Assembly: GCF_000155595.1 (NCBI RefSeq)
Contig: NZ_DS989909.1
Location: 1-36,572 of the forward strand
DNA: 36,572 bases
Reading direction: 5' to 3'
Source of the DNA: Synechococcus sp. PCC 7335
Lineage (GTDB): Bacteria > Cyanobacteriota > Cyanobacteriia > Phormidesmidales > Phormidesmidaceae
The position numbers and the translations under genes were made by a program. The notes under the pieces were generated by a model, which saw only the letters and a list, made by a program, of their open reading frames with translations, had not been told where the DNA came from and did no database searches. The number at the start of each line of letters is the position of its first letter. The first letter of the stretch is position 1. Below, one piece after another: positions 7,648 to 15,290 of the stretch.

Positions 7648-8442
7648 GTGTCTGACGATACTTCTCCTACCCCTAGCACCGGATTTTCTCCATTTAGTAA
7701 GCTACTAAGTGTGCTAGGACTTCTAGCGATAGCTCTCTACTTCACTGGATGGGTCTACCGTTGGGCTTACTTCAGTTTTTTTGAAATCAACCTCACATCT
7801 TTTGATCTGCCTCGCGAGTCATTCTTCTTAGCTGCTTTCCAGGTTTTCTTCGGGCATCCCTTCGCAATCATTAGAGCTGCTGTAGTGATTATCGCCTCTA
7901 TCATGGTTGGGATTGCTGTTATATGGCTGCGTCAACGACTCGCATCTCAACTTCCCCGTAGAGCTGCTCGTTTGGTACGGCTGATTCCAACAGCTCCATC
8001 CAGTTTTTTGACAGCTATAGTTGACGAGATCATCATTGCCTTAGTGTGCTTATCAGCTCTTTTCTGGTTAGCTCAGTGGCAGGCCAATGCTGATGCTTGG
8101 AAAGATGCTGTCAACGAAACCTCCTCTTTACCGATAGTCACTGTAGTGTTCGACAGGGAATCGGCGGTCTTGGGTCGTCGATTAGATGACCCGTTCACCA
8201 ACCCAGAAGGTATAAGACTAATTGGTGATGCAAATTTGTACAATCGGCTTCTAGGTCAGGAATTAACTAATACTGAAGATCCCAATCAGCCTAGGGTATG
8301 GCGGTTACTACTGAGTAAAAGCGGTGCTCTGTACATTTTCCCTGCACTTCCTAGCAAAGATAGATTTCTTCGTCTCCCAGTTCTAATCGTTCAGTCGAGT
8401 AATAGTAAGCTCACCATCTTAAGCCCTGACGTCTCAGAATAG
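7648..8442 (+). CDS. Membrane protein of unknown function
   Basis: 264 aa with a GTG start at 7648, preceded by AGAGG 12 bases upstream. Three hydrophobic stretches are visible: about residues 17-37 (LLSVLGLLAIALYFTGWVY), 73-94 (AIIRAAVVIIASIMVGIAVIWL) and 122-144 (TAIVDEIIIALVCLSALFWL). They are followed by a soluble C-terminal half of about 115 residues containing SLPIVTVVFDRES and LYIFPALPSKDRFLRLPVLIV. No family is recognised. It is divergent from the LSm-like/caspase transcription unit with 122 bp between start codons, so the two may share a control region. Membrane topology is supported by sequence; any link to the caspases is inference. Confidence 0.75.
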   Translation: MSDDTSPTPSTGFSPFSKLLSVLGLLAIALYFTGWVYRWAYFSFFEINLTSFDLPRESFFLAAFQVFFGHPFAIIRAAVVIIASIMVGIAVIWLRQRLASQLPRRAARLVRLIPTAPSSFLTAIVDEIIIALVCLSALFWLAQWQANADAWKDAVNETSSLPIVTVVFDRESAVLGRRLDDPFTNPEGIRLIGDANLYNRLLGQELTNTEDPNQPRVWRLLLSKSGALYIFPALPSKDRFLRLPVLIVQSSNSKLTILSPDVSE

Positions 8443-8567
8443 GGAAACGATGCGTATCAACACAGAAAAATCAAGACCTTATACACAGCAGTAAGGACTC
8501 TCCCTACTATGGATGTTTACCCTACATCTTCTCTATACATAAACTGCTGTCAAGAATAATTTCTCGG

Positions 8568-9812
8568 TTATGGTTCCATACCTCGAGCTTGCTTCTTCTG
8601 CCGCCGTCTTGTACGCTCCTGACACCCAATTGACTTTGTCTTCTTCTCAGCTGACGGTGCTGTCGTTCGCTCTTCCTCTAATTGAGTTTGGCGTACCTGG
8701 CCATCTGTCGGACGCTGAATTTCTTCTAGCTGAGCTAGCAACTCGTCTATCTTTGTACTGACTTCCTCTGCCGTTACTGGTGGTGTGTCTGTCGTCGCAG
8801 GAACTTTCTCTATCGCTGCGGCTAGTTCTTCAATCGTTGGCAAACTTTCTGAAAATACTTCCTCTCTATGCCTAACGGGTACCTCACCGAGGCGACGGAC
8901 AAGATCTAGATCAATAATCGGTACTAATGATTCATCTGACTGCTGACTATCTTCTACTGAAAATGACTCATCAGATGAGGTATGAGTTAGCTGCGCTGCT
9001 TCGATTTTTGACTCGCTCGGAAAGACAAGTTCGGGCAAGACATACGGCTCAGACGTAACCTGCTCTGCTTCGATCTCTACCTGTAGCTTTTCATGTTGCG
9101 CTCCTCGCCGTTCGATGTCGCGGTTCACCTTGCTAATGCGTCGTGACTCATCACCGACTCGCGTACGTACGCCTCGCGCTTCCATCTCTAGTACCTTCGC
9201 GCCCAGATGTATCTGCGGCTCTCTTTCTACGCCCTGTTCTTTCAAACTGCGGTGGTCGATTCTCTCTGTATGGCCTGCTCGCTCTAGCGCCTGGTTAGCA
9301 TACTCGGCCCAGCGCTCTCGATAGTCCTTTATCGCGTCTCGTCGGTTCCATTCGCGTTTCTTTTTACCAAAGCCATCCTCATTCACTGAGCGCATCGTCA
9401 GCATGATATGCACGTGCGGGTTGTGACTGTCGAAGTCGTGATAGCCGATGTCCGCTATCATCCCTTGCCCGGTGAATTCACCTCGCACATACTCACGGGT
9501 CAGCGCTTGCTTTTGCTCATGGGTGAGTTCGGCGGGTAAGGCTATCATCACCTCTCTCGATAGCTGGGCGTCCTTTCTCTTTTCGACTCGCTCGACTTCA
9601 TTCCATAGCGTCATCCGGTTGGCCAGTCGCTCCGGTGCTCCTTCGGGTAACAGGATCTCACTGTCATAGATATCGCTTTTGCCTGTGTAGTCATGCACTC
9701 TTCCTGTCCGCTCGTCTTTAACTTCTTCTCCTGAGCGATAGGCAGCCGCAGCCGTCGCGCTTCGCCCAGCGCTGCGACCGATTACCTGCATTCGCATACT
9801 GTAGATGGCCAT
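8568..9812 (-). CDS. mobA: MobA/MobL-type relaxase (MOBQ)
   Basis: 414 aa from the ATG at 9812. The frame is open further upstream, to 10016, but that would run through oriT and adds no conserved residues. MAIYSMRMQVIGRSAGRSAT is the usual MobA/MobL start; Tyr25 in AAAAYRSGEE corresponds to the catalytic Tyr that attaches to the 5' end at nic. The metal-binding HUH motif is HNPHVHIML (130-138, His130, His133 and His135), followed by KKREWNRRDAIKDYRERWA. The last 190 residues are acidic and Glu/Ser/Thr-rich, with no primase domain recognised. The relaxase nicks oriT just upstream of its own gene, starting transfer of the single strand. Since no mating-pair channel is visible in the window, transfer would depend on another element's secretion system. 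Confidence 0.93.
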   Translation of the reverse strand: MAIYSMRMQVIGRSAGRSATAAAAYRSGEEVKDERTGRVHDYTGKSDIYDSEILLPEGAPERLANRMTLWNEVERVEKRKDAQLSREVMIALPAELTHEQKQALTREYVRGEFTGQGMIADIGYHDFDSHNPHVHIMLTMRSVNEDGFGKKKREWNRRDAIKDYRERWAEYANQALERAGHTERIDHRSLKEQGVEREPQIHLGAKVLEMEARGVRTRVGDESRRISKVNRDIERRGAQHEKLQVEIEAEQVTSEPYVLPELVFPSESKIEAAQLTHTSSDESFSVEDSQQSDESLVPIIDLDLVRRLGEVPVRHREEVFSESLPTIEELAAAIEKVPATTDTPPVTAEEVSTKIDELLAQLEEIQRPTDGQVRQTQLEEERTTAPSAEKKTKSIGCQERTRRRQKKQARGMEP

Positions 9813-9865
9813 AATCTGCGGGTGCGTCTTCCCCAAGGGGCCTAGGGGCCTCGCCCCAGCGCACG

Positions 9866-9894
9866 CATCACAACGTGATGTATAAGTGCGCCCT
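9866..9894 (+). other. oriT: Origin of transfer (oriT) with MOBQ nic core
   Basis: TAAGTGCGCCCT at 9883-9894 matches the nic-region core of RSF1010/pSC101-type MOBQ origins (TAA(A/G)TGCGCCCT, cut between G and CCCT). By analogy the nick would be between 9890 and 9891 on the + strand. Two bases before it stands a perfect stem CATCAC (9866-9871), AAC, GTGATG (9875-9880), the inverted repeat that the relaxase binds in this family. It lies 54-71 bp upstream of the relaxase start, the expected place. Confidence 0.88.
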
Positions 9895-9897
9895 TCT

Positions 9898-9959
9898 GTT
9901 CTGGGAGAACTACGGGATGGTCGCTGACTGGGACAACCTAGGAGCTGTTCTCCCAGAAC
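9898..9959. repeat. 13-bp inverted repeat next to oriT
   Basis: GTTCTGGGAGAAC (9898-9910) and its exact reverse complement GTTCTCCCAGAAC (9947-9959) flank a 36-bp spacer. Each arm is itself nearly palindromic. Being directly beside nic it may bind an accessory mobilization protein, or repress the divergent mob promoters; this is inference. Confidence 0.55.
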
Positions 9960-10152
9960 GGGCCGTGCTTGCACGGGCAGGGTCAGAAGATGAAGGGAAC
10001 CGGCGGAGCGGGTCATCTCCTGATGACCATTTCAGGATATCTGGACTTACTTAGTACGAATGTTTCTTTTTCTAAAGTGACTGTTTCTCCTGCTCTGGTT
10101 CGTCGTTACGCTGAGTTGTGATTTATGTCACTGCTTTGCTTTTAGGATACGG

Positions 10153-10560
10153 ATGATGACAACTAAGCTTGAACGCTTGCTGGAGAAGGAGGCGCAACTC
10201 AAGGCCCAGATTCAGCAGGCCAAGGCGGCTGAACGCACCCTAGAAAAGAAAAGAGATACTCGCCGTAAGATTCTCGTCGGCGCGGCGGTCATGGCTCGGG
10301 TCGAGAACGGTAAGTGGCCTAAAGAAGATTTGCTGTCGATGATGGATGGCTTTTTGTCTCGTCCGAATGAACGGGAGCTGTTTGGGCTGGCGGTAGATGA
10401 GAAAGATGCTGCTGTGAATGGCGCAGCGTCTTCTCAGAAGAAGGCAGTTGCAGGCAGTAAGGCTACTGCTAGTCAGAAGGCGGTGAAGAAGAAGAGGACG
10501 GTTAAGCCTTTGCCTGAGCCGAACACTGATGACGATATCGACAATCCTTATGGTCTGTAG
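10153..10560 (+). CDS. Mobilization accessory protein (TraD/MobC-like)
   Basis: 135 aa, highly charged. Residues 3-40 form a coiled coil (KLERLLEKEAQLKAQIQQAK, then AAERTLEKKRD) followed by TRRKILVGAAVMARVENGKW and DLLSMMDGFL. This layout (coiled coil, then TRRKI.GA, then a short globular end) is that of small TraD/MobC-like proteins found beside MOBQ relaxases, which help the relaxase open or recognise oriT. The tail is Lys/Ala-rich and then acidic (NTDDDIDNPYGL). It is the first gene of a three-gene operon transcribed away from oriT; the gap to the next start is 12 bp. Confidence 0.7.
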   Translation: MMTTKLERLLEKEAQLKAQIQQAKAAERTLEKKRDTRRKILVGAAVMARVENGKWPKEDLLSMMDGFLSRPNERELFGLAVDEKDAAVNGAASSQKKAVAGSKATASQKAVKKKRTVKPLPEPNTDDDIDNPYGL

Positions 10561-10572
10561 GGTTGAGTAGCA

Positions 10573-11283
10573 ATGTCTGATATCCACTTCATCAATGGTG
10601 AAAAGGGCGGCGTCGGTAAGTCGTTTGTTTGCCGAACGGCGATTGCCTATCACCTCAAGCATCAGCTCGACTTCGTTGCCTTTGAGACCGATAGAACTAA
10701 TGCCGATGTGCTGCGTATCTATGGTGAGATGGCGGGCGTTAGACAGGCGATCTTTTCTGAAGGTGAGGAGTTCGATGCGGCGGCGAATGCCATCTTCAAT
10801 ACGGCGCTCTCTGGTCAGCGGGTACTGGTCAACTTACCGGCGCATGTGCTGCCTGCACTTTCGCTGTGGTTCGAGGATAACGAGATCTTCGAGATGGCCG
10901 ATGAGGGCGGTGTGACTCTCTACAACTGGTTTGTCTCTGACGGTGAGCTAGATTCGCTCTTACTGTTTGAGAAGACGTTGGATAACTTTGAGGACAACCT
11001 CAACCATGTCTTTGTGGCTAACCGAGGCAAGACCAAGAAGTGGGAGCTGCTGACGAAGAACAAGCCGCTGATGGATCGGATGCATCAGTTGGGGGTGACG
11101 GTGATTCGGTTTCCTAAGTTCATTGGCAGTGATGACTGCAAGCGTATTAGTCAGCTCTCGCTACCGTTTGAGGCGGTCGCTGAGCATCAGGCGTTCGATG
11201 CTTTCGGGCGCAAGCACGTCAGGTCTTTTCTGAGGAAGGCGTTTGCTCAGTTCGATGAATCGGGGGTCTTCGACGATGAGTAA
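10573..11283 (+). CDS. ParA/MinD-like P-loop ATPase of the mobilization operon
   Basis: 236 aa. It begins with a deviant Walker A motif, GEKGGVGKS (residues 9-17, signature Lys11 and Lys16), then AFETDRTNAD in the switch position where ParA has D-x-D, and RVLVNLPAHV near the Walker B strand. Overall shape is that of ParA/MobD-like proteins encoded in cyanobacterial mob regions. Position after the TraD-like gene and before a membrane protein, with a start codon 12 bp after the previous stop, points to a role in mobilization or plasmid positioning rather than ordinary partition. The last codons overlap the next gene. Confidence 0.75.
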   Translation: MSDIHFINGEKGGVGKSFVCRTAIAYHLKHQLDFVAFETDRTNADVLRIYGEMAGVRQAIFSEGEEFDAAANAIFNTALSGQRVLVNLPAHVLPALSLWFEDNEIFEMADEGGVTLYNWFVSDGELDSLLLFEKTLDNFEDNLNHVFVANRGKTKKWELLTKNKPLMDRMHQLGVTVIRFPKFIGSDDCKRISQLSLPFEAVAEHQAFDAFGRKHVRSFLRKAFAQFDESGVFDDE

Positions 11284-11995
11284 ACGCAATGGCGCTTCGT
11301 CTCGTCAGTCGCGCTCGTATGAGGAGCTGCTTAGGGATGACCCCGATAAGATTACGCTACTTGACCGGGCGCTTGAGGGGGCGAGCGATCAGCAAAAGGC
11401 TCGGGTCAGAGGCGTGCTGCGTCGGCTAGAGATTGAGGACGATGATGAGTTCTATATCATCATCACGGCGATCGGTTATCTGATGGTGCTCGTGGAGGAT
11501 GCGCCTGAGAATTGGCGCGGTTTATTTGATGACTTTGAGGAGAAGTTGGACGCATGGTCTCAGCAGAACGTCAGAACGCTGGAGGCGATCTATCAGCAGG
11601 CGGACAACACCGACCGCATGGCCAAATGCTTTCGGCGGCTAGCAGACTCAACGACGCAATTGAGCAGCGAAACCAAAGCGTCGCTGACTCGCTTGACCAA
11701 GTTGAACGGCTCCTTGGACAGCTTGACGGGCAAGTTGAACCGGGCCGAGAGCCACAGCCAGCAGTTGGCTCAGATGTTGCAAAAGAGTCAGCTACAGCTA
11801 GAACGGTTGGAAAGGCGCGTGACTTGGACTTCGAGCTTTAGTTTGGCGGCGCTAGTGGTGCTGATTGTTGGGGGTGGTTTTAGCTATCTACGATTGGCGC
11901 ATACGTCGGAACGCGCTCAGTGGCTTTTGGAAAAGGCGAATCGAGCTGAGTGCTTGTCTGGCATCAAGCCATCAAGCGATTCGCAGTGTCAGTAG
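11276..11995 (+). CDS. Coiled-coil membrane protein of the mobilization operon
   Basis: 239 aa from the ATG at 11276, which overlaps the end of the ParA-like gene by 8 bases, typical of translational coupling; an in-frame ATG at 11243 is less likely. Residues about 15-95 contain SYEELLRDDPDKITLLDRAL and RVRGVLRRLEIEDDDEFYII, resembling a domain of unknown function common in cyanobacterial plasmid proteins (possibly DUF6753, not verified). A long amphipathic coiled coil follows (about 95-183), then one membrane helix at about 187-205 (SLAALVVLIVGGGFSYL) and a short tail. It may anchor the mobilization complex at the membrane (inference). Confidence 0.7.
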   Translation: MSKRNGASSRQSRSYEELLRDDPDKITLLDRALEGASDQQKARVRGVLRRLEIEDDDEFYIIITAIGYLMVLVEDAPENWRGLFDDFEEKLDAWSQQNVRTLEAIYQQADNTDRMAKCFRRLADSTTQLSSETKASLTRLTKLNGSLDSLTGKLNRAESHSQQLAQMLQKSQLQLERLERRVTWTSSFSLAALVVLIVGGGFSYLRLAHTSERAQWLLEKANRAECLSGIKPSSDSQCQ

Positions 11996-12133
11996 GACAG
12001 TGCGGTCTAGGTAGATGTCGGAGAGGCGAATCGCAAAGAGCGTGTCATCGGGATTAAGCCATCTGATGATCCGCAGGGCCGACAGCACCGGTAGTCAAAA
12101 GATCAGCCTCAAAGAGCAGGTCTAACAACCCAA

Positions 12134-12892
12134 TCAAGCACCAGGTGGAAGCAGTTTCGTGATCTCTTCCAGCTTCGGCAATAGATATTCATCGGCGTCG
12201 GCAACAAGCCCTAGCAATCCGCCAAACTTCAGCATCAAGCCTAGAAATTTTCGCCATTCAGTTTGCCTTTTGGCTTGAGGACTCAGTCCCATTGACTTCA
12301 ACAAGGTTGCACCGATGTTGGCATTTATAACAAGGCGCAAACCCTCGCTACCTGAAACGCTGTAGTGGCGGATCGCCCTAACAACATCTTCTAAGTGAAC
12401 TATGAGGTAGGACTTTAGATCTTCTTCTAAGTCGCTATTCAATACATCGTCGAGTAACGCTTTAGTTAAGTTCAGCAACTCAGTCAGATGTTCCTGACTC
12501 AGCGCTGCCTGTTTGACATCTCGGTCGATCGCATCAGCGGTCATAGATAACATCGCCATCATCGGTTTGCTCTGGAGGGTATTGCCTAAATTCCCCCATT
12601 GCGGACTGAAGAAGCCATACTTGCTGATTGTCGAACTCACAAAGTCGAGTGCCTGTAGGTATGGACTGTGATCATCGACGGGTAGCTGTTCTATTACTCG
12701 TCGGCTCTGTCTCAACAGGACATAAAATGCTTCTGCGTAGCCTGTTAATGCTGAATGGTCGTTCTTACGAATCTTGAAAGTCGATGCCCAGATATCACTG
12801 CTGGCTACTGTCCGATCCCTATGTGCGCTGGCAATTTCACAAGCTTTGGTAATGATCTGATGTAGACGTCTGACAGGATTATCGTGTGACAT
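12134..12892 (-). CDS. Hypothetical helical protein
   Basis: 252 aa with an ATG start at 12892. No signal peptide. Predicted mostly helical: RRLHQIITKACEIASAHRD, then YLQALDFVSSTISKYGFF and LTELLNLTKALLDDVLNSDL. A hydrophobic stretch near the C-terminus, FLGLMLKFGGLLGLVADADE, could be a membrane-associated helix. I do not recognise a family. It stands alone between the mob operon (convergent) and the TGTGGT repeat array. Its codon use and length make it a believable gene, but nothing in the context assigns a role. Confidence 0.65.
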   Translation of the reverse strand: MSHDNPVRRLHQIITKACEIASAHRDRTVASSDIWASTFKIRKNDHSALTGYAEAFYVLLRQSRRVIEQLPVDDHSPYLQALDFVSSTISKYGFFSPQWGNLGNTLQSKPMMAMLSMTADAIDRDVKQAALSQEHLTELLNLTKALLDDVLNSDLEEDLKSYLIVHLEDVVRAIRHYSVSGSEGLRLVINANIGATLLKSMGLSPQAKRQTEWRKFLGLMLKFGGLLGLVADADEYLLPKLEEITKLLPPGA

Positions 12893-13066
12893 TCAGATAG
12901 ATGAGAAAGAACATTTGCCCTAATCTATCGAAAGAAATACTATTTGAGGCTCGCAACGCGCGAGTTTGTTGCAGTCCTTTTCCAGTGAGGATATTGTCTC
13001 TTGCGTTAGGGATAGGAGCGGAATTGAGCACGGTTCTGAAGCCTTAGTTGAGCTTGGCGGCGGGGG

Positions 13067-13106
13067 GTTCGCAGCGAAGCGGAGAAACACCAGCCGCTTA
13101 GCGAAC
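13067..13106. other. Strong intergenic hairpin, possible structured RNA or single-strand origin
   Basis: GTTCGC (13067-13072) pairs with GCGAAC (13101-13106) and AAGCGG (13077-13082) with CCGCTT (13094-13099), with a small internal loop. No reliable gene covers 12893-13290, and only short unconvincing frames exist there. The hairpin is followed by further GC-rich, self-complementary DNA to about 13175. Confidence 0.35.
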
Positions 13107-13295
13107 CTGGCTGAATGGCCTGCTCGATTGGTAGCGGATAGCCCGACCCGAAGGGGAACGCCCAACCCATCACGACTAAAACAGCTCAAGCTAGCTGCCA
13201 TAGAGAGATGACTAGCAGCCGTACCAATCGTCGAAAAATCAGCCCTAGAAGAGCGACAGCCTCACCCATCAGACCAGTCATGACCAAGCAATGAG

Positions 13296-13327
13296 AAAGG
13301 GAAGCAGCGTAGTCGCTGCTTCCCTTT
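13296..13327. terminator. Strong intrinsic terminator hairpin
   Basis: A perfect 14-bp stem, AAAGGGAAGCAGCG with CGCTGCTTCCCTTT, closed by the tetraloop TAGT (13310-13313) and ending in a short T run. It can act on either strand. It insulates the repeat array on its right from the left-hand region. Confidence 0.85.
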
Positions 13328-13332
13328 TCTGC

Positions 13333-13463
13333 TGTGGTTCACTTGTGGTCATTCCTGTGGTTCGTGGTTGTGGTCATCGCTGTAACCCTTATGTGGTCGT
13401 TGACCACAGCCTAACCACAGGGGTTTGTGGTCAACCACGAACCACAACCACAAGGGCCACAAT
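13333..13463. repeat. Dense TGTGGT/ACCACA repeat array (candidate origin iterons or centromere)
   Basis: About a dozen copies of TGTGGT or its complement ACCACA lie in 131 bp, in both orientations: forward for example at 13333, 13344, 13356, 13369, 13392 and 13426; reverse at 13403, 13414, 13441 and 13447. A 15-bp inverted repeat, TGTGGTTCGTGGTTG (13356-13370) and its complement (13432-13446), frames the array. It lies between a strong terminator and the end of the ATPase gene in non-coding DNA. Such clusters are typical of binding sites for initiators or partition proteins; the protein that binds here is unknown. Confidence 0.75.
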
Positions 13464-13469
13464 CGTCAA

Positions 13470-15236
13470 TCAAAGAGGTGATCGCTCATAGCTGTCGCCA
13501 TCAATACGGGTGAGTAACTCGTACTCCACCAGCGTCTCGAAGATAGCTCTGAGGTCGTCTTCGCTGGCAAACAGCGGGCGTAGCTTCTTGTTCGCCCGTG
13601 CTTCTCTTGGAGTGAACTGCGTCTTACTGGTCACCTCGATCCACTCCATCACGGCGACCAGTCCGGGAATGGAGCTGTGCTGCTTGCATAGCTCCCACTG
13701 ACTCGGCGCGGCGAGCGGCTCAACGGATGCAATCGGCGCGGTGGTCTCTGGGCAACCCCAGTTGCTAGGACTGGGCAGATCCGCATCGCAGTAACCAGGG
13801 CCAAGCTGGCCACCGGTCGCCATTCGGGGTTGACCAACTCTGAGAGTGAACGGCGATGGGTCGGGATAGCGCAGTAGGAATGTGTCTCTGCCTCGTAGCG
13901 AGATTTGCGCTAAACCCTGTTCTAGAATCTCTATCTTCAGCTCGCCCTGCGCTCGCATCTTCGCGGTGCCTTTCGCACCGCCTCTAGCCGTGTTCGTATC
14001 GCCATGCGCTACGGAGAAGGTTTGATAGCCCACCTTGCGAATGTCTGAGAGCGTCTCTTTGAGGAACTTACCCGCACCATCTACCTTATCCACCCAGTTG
14101 GTCTGCTCTTCTAGCACCAGCGCGACCGGCGCGGGCTTGTATCCAGCAAAGGTCGCTCGCTGCTGATAGCGTTCTTTCACGTCAGCGCTGAGGTTGGCCA
14201 ACGCTTCACTGACGGCGGCGTAGTCCATGCCCGCACCAATCACGAGACACCCTGGCCATGCACCGGCCTGGTAGTGCGGATCGAGAACAATCTTGTCGCC
14301 TCTGAGTAGGCTCAGTAGGTATTCGATTAGCGTTGTTTTGCCTAAGCCCTGTGCGCCAATCACCGCGATCGCAGGATACGTATCTTGATCCTTCACCAAC
14401 CCAAACACCGCCTGCCAGTCGGTGCGAACGCGATCGCCTACTGTCGTTTCATTAGGTGTATCAAATAAAGGGTCGGGTACTGCGGGCGCGATCACCTGAC
14501 TGCTCGTCATCACATCAGGCGCGATCGCTTCGACTTCGACCGCGATCGCCTTCAGCTCATCGGACGCGATCAGCCCTGCTGCATGTTCCTGCTGTGCCCG
14601 TTGCCATTCACTCTCTATCGCTGCTCGCTGCTTCGCTTCTAGCTTCGTCGTATCGCCCTGTAGTAGCGCTCGCACATCGGGAGCTAGCTTTAGTGCGACT
14701 ACTGGATTGCTGATCTGCTCATCTGAGATGGCATACTCCGAGGCTCTCACCGCACTATCGACAATGGCCGCAAAGCTGATGCCCTCCTGCGCGTTCTCAG
14801 CGGCAGCAATCAACAGATCAGCAGTGTGGGTCAGCAGGTAGTTAATCCGGCGTTCGCGCTGCGGTAGCCAATCAGTCGGGATGATCTCTACCGGCTCGGG
14901 TGCTATCGGGGCACCGCTGGCCATCAGCTGCGAGACCAGAACGCCGGGCACATAGGCAAACTGTTCAGCACTCACGGGCACACCCGGTAGCGGTAGGAAG
15001 TAGCCTAGCCGCTGCGATTGCAGTAGCTGCGAGATGCCGTAGAGCGTGGCACCGGCAGCACCGGCTATCAGCGCCACTTCTACAGCCAAGGGGGCGACCA
15101 GGACGGCACCGGCAGCGCAGCAGAGACCACCGGCTTGAGTCAGGGTGAACAGGGCTTTGTGCATCCCGCTAGCGGTGTCGATGTCGGCTAGCTTGTGTGA
15201 GATGGCGGCGTTAAGGGATTCTCTAGTGAAGGCCAT
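13470..15236 (-). CDS. Plasmid P-loop ATPase with N-terminal membrane segment (coupling-protein-like)
   Basis: 588 aa from the ATG at 15236. Residues 29-72 form two hydrophobic helices (AAGAVLVAPLAVEVALIAGA), as in membrane-anchored DNA pumps. The Walker A motif is GAQGLGKTT (294-302) and Walker B is VALVLEEQTNW (371-381), followed by FLKETLSDIRKVGYQTFSVA, the sensor-like segment of FtsK/HerA/TraG-type ATPases. The C-terminal 100 residues look like a winged-helix region (TPREARANKKLRPLFA, then LRAIFETLVEYELLTRIDG). A coupling or DNA-translocation role fits the layout, and it heads a run of membrane proteins, but similarity to VirD4/TraD is too weak to name it. The seven-base repeat at 15244 lies just upstream of its start. 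Confidence 0.72.
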   Translation of the reverse strand: MAFTRESLNAAISHKLADIDTASGMHKALFTLTQAGGLCCAAGAVLVAPLAVEVALIAGAAGATLYGISQLLQSQRLGYFLPLPGVPVSAEQFAYVPGVLVSQLMASGAPIAPEPVEIIPTDWLPQRERRINYLLTHTADLLIAAAENAQEGISFAAIVDSAVRASEYAISDEQISNPVVALKLAPDVRALLQGDTTKLEAKQRAAIESEWQRAQQEHAAGLIASDELKAIAVEVEAIAPDVMTSSQVIAPAVPDPLFDTPNETTVGDRVRTDWQAVFGLVKDQDTYPAIAVIGAQGLGKTTLIEYLLSLLRGDKIVLDPHYQAGAWPGCLVIGAGMDYAAVSEALANLSADVKERYQQRATFAGYKPAPVALVLEEQTNWVDKVDGAGKFLKETLSDIRKVGYQTFSVAHGDTNTARGGAKGTAKMRAQGELKIEILEQGLAQISLRGRDTFLLRYPDPSPFTLRVGQPRMATGGQLGPGYCDADLPSPSNWGCPETTAPIASVEPLAAPSQWELCKQHSSIPGLVAVMEWIEVTSKTQFTPREARANKKLRPLFASEDDLRAIFETLVEYELLTRIDGDSYERSPL

Positions 15237-15243
15237 GGGAAGA

Positions 15244-15271
15244 GATAGGGGATAGGGGATAGGGGATAGGG
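15244..15271. repeat. Heptamer tandem repeat GATAGGG x4
   Basis: Four exact head-to-tail copies of GATAGGG (CCCTATC on the other strand) lie between the ATPase gene start and the stop of the upstream membrane-protein gene. Short tandem heptamers are common in filamentous cyanobacteria. Any effect on translation of the ATPase gene eight bases away is speculative. Confidence 0.85.
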
Positions 15272-15290
15272 TCGTTGTAGTAGCAACGGT

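Noticed and set aside
9813-10016. N-terminal extension of the relaxase
   Set aside because: It would be encoded by oriT and its inverted repeat; the conserved MobA start is at 9812.
12920-13211. Short frames on both strands (93 and 81 codons)
   Set aside because: They overlap each other and a strong hairpin, show no recognisable motif and have no clear start signal.
13333-13463. CRISPR array
   Set aside because: Repeats are too short, irregularly spaced and in both orientations; no cas gene is in the window.
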